A DNA stretch of 64,000 bases from Lota lota (lineage: Eukaryota > Chordata > Actinopteri > Gadiformes > Lotidae): positions 94,407-158,406 of the forward strand of contig JACYXH010000795.1 in the NCBI GenBank assembly GCA_026745465.1, in the 5' to 3' direction. Shown piece after piece: positions 59,173-64,000 of this stretch. Positions within the stretch are counted from its first letter, which is position 1. Each line of letters begins with the position of its first letter. The notes beneath the pieces are model-generated. The model did not search any database. It was not told the DNA's origin and worked only from the letters and a program-made list of their open reading frames with translations. Position numbers and translations under genes: made by a program.

Positions 59173-59817
59173 CTAGGAAAACATCCGAGAGAGAGCGTCC
59201 GCCTTGCCATTCCGTGAGCCTGGTCGAAAGGTTAGGGAAAAATTGAAGCGTCCAAAAAACAAGGCCCACCTGGCTTGACGTGAATTTAGACGCCGGGCGG
59301 ATTGCACGTATGCAAGGTTCTTGTGGTCTGTCCAAACCACAAATGGCTGCTCAGCCCCCTCCAGCCAGTGGCGCCACTCTTCCAAGGCGAGTTTGACAGC
59401 GAGCAGTTCCCGGTTCCCCACATCATAGTTTCTTTCAGCTGGAGAGAGTCGACGAGAGAAAAAGGCACAGGGATGAATCTTATTGTCACTGGAGCTCCGC
59501 TGGGAAAGAATCGCACCGACACCCACATCGGATGCATCCACTTCCACAACAAACTGACGAGATGTATCTGGGTGAGAGAGGATAGGCGCATCAGTGAAGC
59601 GCTTCTGAAGATCCAGGAAAGCTTTGTTTGCCTCCGGATTCCAACCAAATGATCTGGAACTTGAAGTCAGGGCAGTGAGCGGAGCGGCCACTCTGCTGTA
59701 ATCACGGATGAATCGTCTGTAGAAATTTGCAAATCCCAGAAACCTCTGGAGTTGCAACCTAGACTCGGGCTGAGGCCAATCGAGAACCGCCTTAACTTTC
59801 TCACGATCCATCGTCAA
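59173..59817 (-). pseudogene. Gypsy RT thumb/RNase H segment
   Basis: Continuation of the RT in a shifted frame. It has [12 protein letters not shown], then the RNase H acids in [29 protein letters not shown] and VVWTDHKNL, ending at a stop after [11 protein letters not shown]. The frame break against the RT lies near 59815. Confidence 0.85.
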
Positions 59818-60977
59818 CTGGCCCTCGGAGATGATATACTGTAACCGAGGAAGGATGTGGTGTGGGCATGAAAATCACATTTCTCAGCCTTAACGAACAG
59901 GCGGTTCTCCAACAACAGCTGCAGAACCTGTTTGACATGCAGGACATGGTTAGGCAGATCTTCGGAAAACACCAGAATGTCATCCAAGTAAACAAACACA
60001 AAACGACCGATCATGTCTTTCAGAACATCGTTAACCATACTCTGGAAAACTGCCGGGGCATTAGTGAGTCCAAATGGCATCACCAGGTATTCAAAGTGAT
60101 CCATAGGAGTATTGAACCCCATCAGCCATTCGTCTCCCTCTTTAATCCGGACCAAGTGATATGCATTGCATAAGTCCAGCTTAGTGAAAATGATTGCGCC
60201 CTGCAGGGAGTCGAAAGCAGAGTTCATCAAGGGCAAGGGGTACTTGTTCTTGATAGTTATGTCATTAAGCCCACAGTAGTCAATACAAGGCCGCAGGGAG
60301 CCATCATTCTTACCTACAAAGAAGACCCCCGCCCCCAGGGGTGAAGAGGAGGGACGAATGAGGCCAGCAGCAAGAGAATCCTTAATGTACTTTTCCATGG
60401 CTTCACGTTCAGGTTTAGAGATACTGTAGAGGCGGCCCTTAGGGTAGGTAGCTCCAGGTATAAGATTGATGGCACAATCATACGGTCGGTGGGGAGGCAG
60501 AGACAGGGCCTTCTCTTTGCTAAACACCTCCTTAAGATTGTGGTAAACATCGGGAACCATGGACATGTCTGGAGGTGGTGGGTCCAGGTTCTGTTTGGAA
60601 GCAGGGGGAGCACATGCTGTTTTAAGACAGTTAGCATGACACTTTATACTCCAGTTGGTTACCTTGCCAGTGACCCAATCAATAGTGGGATTATGTTCTT
60701 GAAGCCATTGGTACCCCAAAACCAGAGGGGCGCGAGGAGAGTGCAGGATGAAAAAGGATATGACCTCTGAATGATTTCCTGATATTCGCATGTTAACGGG
60801 TCCAGTTCTCTTAGTGATCCGAGCCAACAATTCGCCATTAAGTGCGGTAGCTTCAATGGCCTCCGGGAGACATTCCTTGGAGAGACCCAGCTGCTCCACC
60901 AGATTGGCGTCCATGAAGCTGTCATCCGCCCCTGAATCAATCAAAGCATAAACCTCAACAGAATGATTAGAATTCAT
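59814..60977 (-). pseudogene. Gypsy protease and reverse transcriptase
   Basis: The frame opens with [17 protein letters not shown], the retropepsin active site DSGA. The RT palm motifs follow: [12 protein letters not shown] (usually DYRGLN, so Arg is Cys here), [15 protein letters not shown] (first catalytic Asp), [14 protein letters not shown], and [13 protein letters not shown] (YLDD). Same reading frame as gag, separated from it by two stops inside a hairpin. The last residues mark the frameshift near 59815. Confidence 0.88.
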
Positions 60978-61025
60978 GAGTGTGACAGGGACTGGAGGTC
61001 TTACAGGATCGTTAGAAAACAGATT

Positions 61026-61059
61026 GGCTCGCTAAGAATCCTCCCATTCTTAGCGAGCC
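61026..61059 (-). promoter_or_regulatory. 14-bp perfect hairpin at the Gypsy gag/pol junction
   Basis: Arms GGCTCGCTAAGAAT and ATTCTTAGCGAGCC with a 6-base loop. On the coding strand the gag stop TAA lies in the first arm, and an in-frame TAG lies 18 bases later in the second arm. The placement suggests a recoding or read-through signal, but that is inference. Confidence 0.6.
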
Positions 61060-62043
61060 TGGGAGTTTAACGGCCTCTGTGGGCAGGAGGAGATGTGATG
61101 GTTCCTTTTACCGCAGTAAAAACAGCTGTTTGACTCGCGTCTAAGCTGGCGCTCTTCTACTGACAATCCGTGGCGTCCCACCTGCATGGGTTCGGGATCT
61201 GATGACCGCTGTTCCCCCTTAAACTCCTGGGATGTAGCTCGGTTCCCCAGTTCAGCTCCATTTCCAGATTTGGAAGGTTGACGACACGGATGGTTGGAAA
61301 ACCTCTCACGTCTATCTCTCCTTCTCTCTCGGCACATGCTATCAACCCGAATAGACAAAGCCACCAACTCGTCTAAGTCCGTAGGCTCAGGATAAGAGAT
61401 TAGTTCATCCTTTAACTGTTCAGACAACCCCAGATGAAACATAGCTTGTAGTGATTCCTCATTCCACCCACTCTCCCCTGCCAATGTTCTGAATGCAATG
61501 ACAAAATCTGCTACGCTGCGTGATCCCTGGCGCAGAGAGCACAACCCGTCCCGTCCCGTCCTTTCCACGGACGGGATGATCAAACAGTTTCCTCATCTCG
61601 GCTGAGAAATCATGGTACGACGATAGGCAGGAGTCCTTTTGTTCCCATAGGCCAGAAGCCCACTCCAGAGGCTTTCCCCGCAGCAGTTCAATAACAAAGG
61701 CAATCCTAGCTTTATCAGAAGCATACAAGTTGGGTTGCAAGTCAAAAACCAAGTCACATTGCATGAGAAAAGAACGACATCCTCCCAAATCCCCGTCATA
61801 TTTATCCGGTGTCGGAACTTTGGGCTCTCGGAACGACGCAGTCTCTGAGACAGCAGGCGAGGGTGGAGAAACAGGTGGTGAAGAAACTGCTAAAGCACTG
61901 AGCTGAGCCTGGATAGTGGTAAGACTAGAAGTTAGACTTTGAATTGCGCTCGTTATCTCCTGTAGTGCCGCGCCATGCTGTCCCAACATAATTCCTTGCT
62001 GGGAAATGGCATGGCAAACAGAGTCCAGATCCGCTGGGTTCAT
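61050..62043 (-). pseudogene. Gypsy gag, frameshifted
   Basis: The start is the ATG at 62043 (MNPADLDSVCHAISQQG), just inside the right LTR. The N-terminal half runs to about 61575, then the frame changes. The C-terminal half (61583-61050) has the gag core (VADFVIAFRTLAGESGW, LSEQLKDELISY) and one CCHC knuckle, CFYCGKRNHHISSC. Positions 61545-61575 contain a tandem cgtcc repeat, a likely place for the slip. Confidence 0.85.
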
Positions 62044-62057
62044 CTTGGCCGGATCGT

Positions 62058-62496
62058 TGTCACGATTGTCTAATGCAGGAACCCAAAAGCAGACCAGGAC
62101 GAGGGAAGTTGGAATTAACAAGGTGAATATTTATTTAGAAGCTTAATCTTGAATGTTGGTCGGGAGTGGGTGAGACTGGAAGGCTGGAGGTCTTTATACT
62201 GATCGCGGTGAGTAACTGTAGACAGAGGGGTAGGCGACAGATTAGCGATTGGCAAACAGAGACAAAAACAGCTTTCCAAAAGCTTGAAACTTGATACGAG
62301 AGCTTACATACTGGTTACACTAACGACCCGGCAGGGAATGGATGTCTGGTCATGGCTTAAATAGTGCAGATTGCAGCAGGTGAACGTAGTTAGCAAATCA
62401 GCCGGGATGTGTTCAGGAACTCAGGAAAATTGGACTTCAGGTAGAGAAATAAATGGAACAAAAGCGAAACAGGCTCACGGTGCTGGATTCATGACC
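62058..62496 (-). repeat. right (5') LTR of the chromodomain Gypsy
   Basis: Starts TGTCACGATTG and ends ATGACC, the last base changed from A. CAGGC follows at 62497-62501. Confidence 0.9.
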
Positions 62497-64000
62497 CAGG
62501 CATAAAAACGGACAAACAGAACAAGGGGCTTATACAGCTGCCAGGTACTTCACCCATATAAATAAGTAAGGAACTACTTCAAACAAAACAAATACACTAG
62601 AAAATGGATAATTATAATTATAATCATAATAAATTAAAGGGAAAAGAACAACAGAAACAGAATATATAACATCATGAAAAGTAAGTTGACTGACTCCCAG
62701 CTTAGCGATGCTGCTAGGGTCTGCAGGGGATAAGGATGGCGGGGGAACCTAATTTTAGCACACTCTCCACTAACATATGTATTGGAAGGGTGTGTGTGGG
62801 CTAAGACCTCCTGGAGGTCCAGTGAAACCAAGACAAGATGCTGAATATAGAGGTTTTTGTCGTACATTTTTGTTCTGTTTCACAGGTTCACTGCAAACTC
62901 ACACAGGAAATGCCCATCTCACCTATTTAGCACACGACTTCACACATACTTGCATTGCAACTTTTGTTAATTCCATTATGCAACAACCATAGTTCAAAAA
63001 GTACACTCAGACCAAGTAGTCAGTATTAATCTTGGCAATCCCAACAACTGGACCTGAACTGAACCATTTTCAACTGGTTTGCAGTGCAGATTCATTATGC
63101 ATGTCATCACAGGCCCTGTTTACACAAGCGTTCAAAACCCGATTTCAAATGTTTTATGCAAAGAAAGATGTCTTATCAGTCTTAAAAGATGTGAATACGA
63201 TTCCTAGCCTGTGTAATTATCAAACATGATTCACAACATTATCCATAGTAATGTAAACTAATACAGTACAGATACTCCTCAAATTCTCTGAGATTATTGT
63301 AGAAAGATTGTCATATCAAGTAGTGATCTCTTTTAAACTACCCCTTCTTCTATACAGAATAAAACAATTGTGAGTGTGTTGTGCCGTTGTAAACAGGTGA
63401 AGTTTTAAATCTAGGTTAAATAACTGTTGTATTCCTCTGGTGTAAACGGGGCCACAGTGTGCTATGCTGTATTTCAGAGTTGTGTCAGTGTTCGTAGTGG
63501 GCCACGGACTGGTGGGTTCTATGTGTATTAGTGACTTTGTACCGTTGTGTGAAGGGGTTCTTTTCCACGAGTAGATCTGGTTGTGGTTATGTGACTGGAG
63601 TTGATAGTGTTTCAGACAGTAGATAATGTAATGATTTTGAAATAGGTTTGCCCAATGCAAGTGCTTCCATGTGAGCTAAACGTGGTTAAAATGACCAATT
63701 AATTAAATGTTCAATAAACCATTTACCAGGAAACACGTTTCCAGAATAAGTTTAATACTATTTAGATACTATTTTAATAACCCTTGTATGTCGAGTCTTC
63801 TTCAAACTCTAGTAGGCTACACCTAAGAGGGACATCCAGCTCCCTTCCTGGATATGCTTAATATCTTATATAATAATCATGAATAATTATGAAATGAAAT
63901 ATTGAAAGTCATTGAAAACAAGACATCAAAATTTGTTTTATACTTATTTTCACTAATGGATAAACAACAACAAAAGAGAAAATGAATCGTGAGGAAGTTG
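62497..64000. other. 5' flank of a fifth lectin unit (E)
   Basis: 62502-62800 matches 12710-13006 of unit A. At 62805-62806 the sequence jumps from gggctaag to acctcctggaggtccagtga, deleting nearly all of the PARP4-like terminal exon. 62826-64000 then follows the lectin 5' flank up to the equivalent of about 14460, so exon 1 of lectin E is expected roughly 440 bases beyond the window. Confidence 0.75.

Larger units (their letters stand above)
57259..62496 (-). mobile_element. Ty3/Gypsy chromodomain retrotransposon, full length
   Basis: LTRs at 57259-57703 and 62058-62496 flank a minus-strand gag, protease, RT, RNase H, integrase and chromodomain order, as in chromoviruses. The target duplication is CAGGC (57254-57258 and 62497-62501). 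The uninterrupted site is in unit A near 12705 (gacaggcataaaaacgg). The polypurine tract is the G-run at 57710-57722 (minus strand). By eye the two LTRs differ by about 13 substitutions and one 6-bp indel, roughly 3%. Several frame breaks make it non-autonomous. Confidence 0.93.

Overview
This window is vertebrate nuclear DNA, almost certainly from a teleost fish. The reasons are spliced genes with GT-AG introns, a tandem family of fish-style CD209/hepatic-lectin-like C-type lectin receptors, abundant (GT)n and (GA)n microsatellites, and a dense mix of BEL/Pao, Ty3/Gypsy, Tc1 and endogenous retrovirus sequences. The species cannot be fixed from the sequence. Nothing bacterial is present, so operons, ribosome binding sites and CRISPR do not apply.

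The backbone is a tandem array. Four six-exon, plus-strand C-type lectin genes, called A to D here, start at 14901, 27672, 44107 and 52588. The upstream flank of a fifth unit, E, begins near 62500 and is cut off by the window end. Aligned by eye and with later insertions removed, units A and B repeat about every 10 kb. Each lectin encodes a short cytoplasmic tail with a YxNV tyrosine motif, one membrane segment, a coiled-coil stalk exon and a three-exon C-type lectin domain. Only B reads through intact (251 residues). A, C and D each carry a different frameshift, in exon 3, exon 5 and exon 4 respectively. The Ca2+/sugar triplet is QPD in A, B and C but QPN in D.

Two other gene fragments travel with the array. 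(1) The 3' exons of a PARP4 (vault poly-ADP-ribose polymerase)-like gene lie on the plus strand just upstream of lectins A, B and C, with a deleted remnant before E and more upstream exons after C and D. (2) A decayed minus-strand multi-exon gene, with a UBX-like segment and a HECT-type E3-ligase-like C-terminal exon, lies downstream of lectins A and B.

Mobile DNA by position: 1-3900, the 3' half of an endogenous retrovirus (integrase, env, 3' LTR). 4700-11093, a complete BEL/Pao element on the minus strand with target duplication CCCAT. 18550-20990, a Gypsy remnant in unit A, with a much smaller deletion derivative at 32445-32698 in unit B. 30867, 35401, 36222, 47825 and 56636, solo LTRs, most confirmed by an empty paralogous site. 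55803, a further solo LTR without a clear duplication. 36848-38031, a Tc1 element. 40118-43047, a 2.9 kb unclassified element with subterminal inverted repeats. 49903-51416, an LTR composite with a tRNA-Lys-type primer binding site. 57259-62496, a complete chromodomain Gypsy element on the minus strand with target duplication CAGGC and a hairpin spanning its gag stop.

The picture is a lectin receptor locus growing by unequal exchange while filling with LTR elements. Because the units are paralogous, most insertions can be dated relative to the duplications directly from the window. All alignments and counts were made by eye, and single-base indels could be assembly errors.
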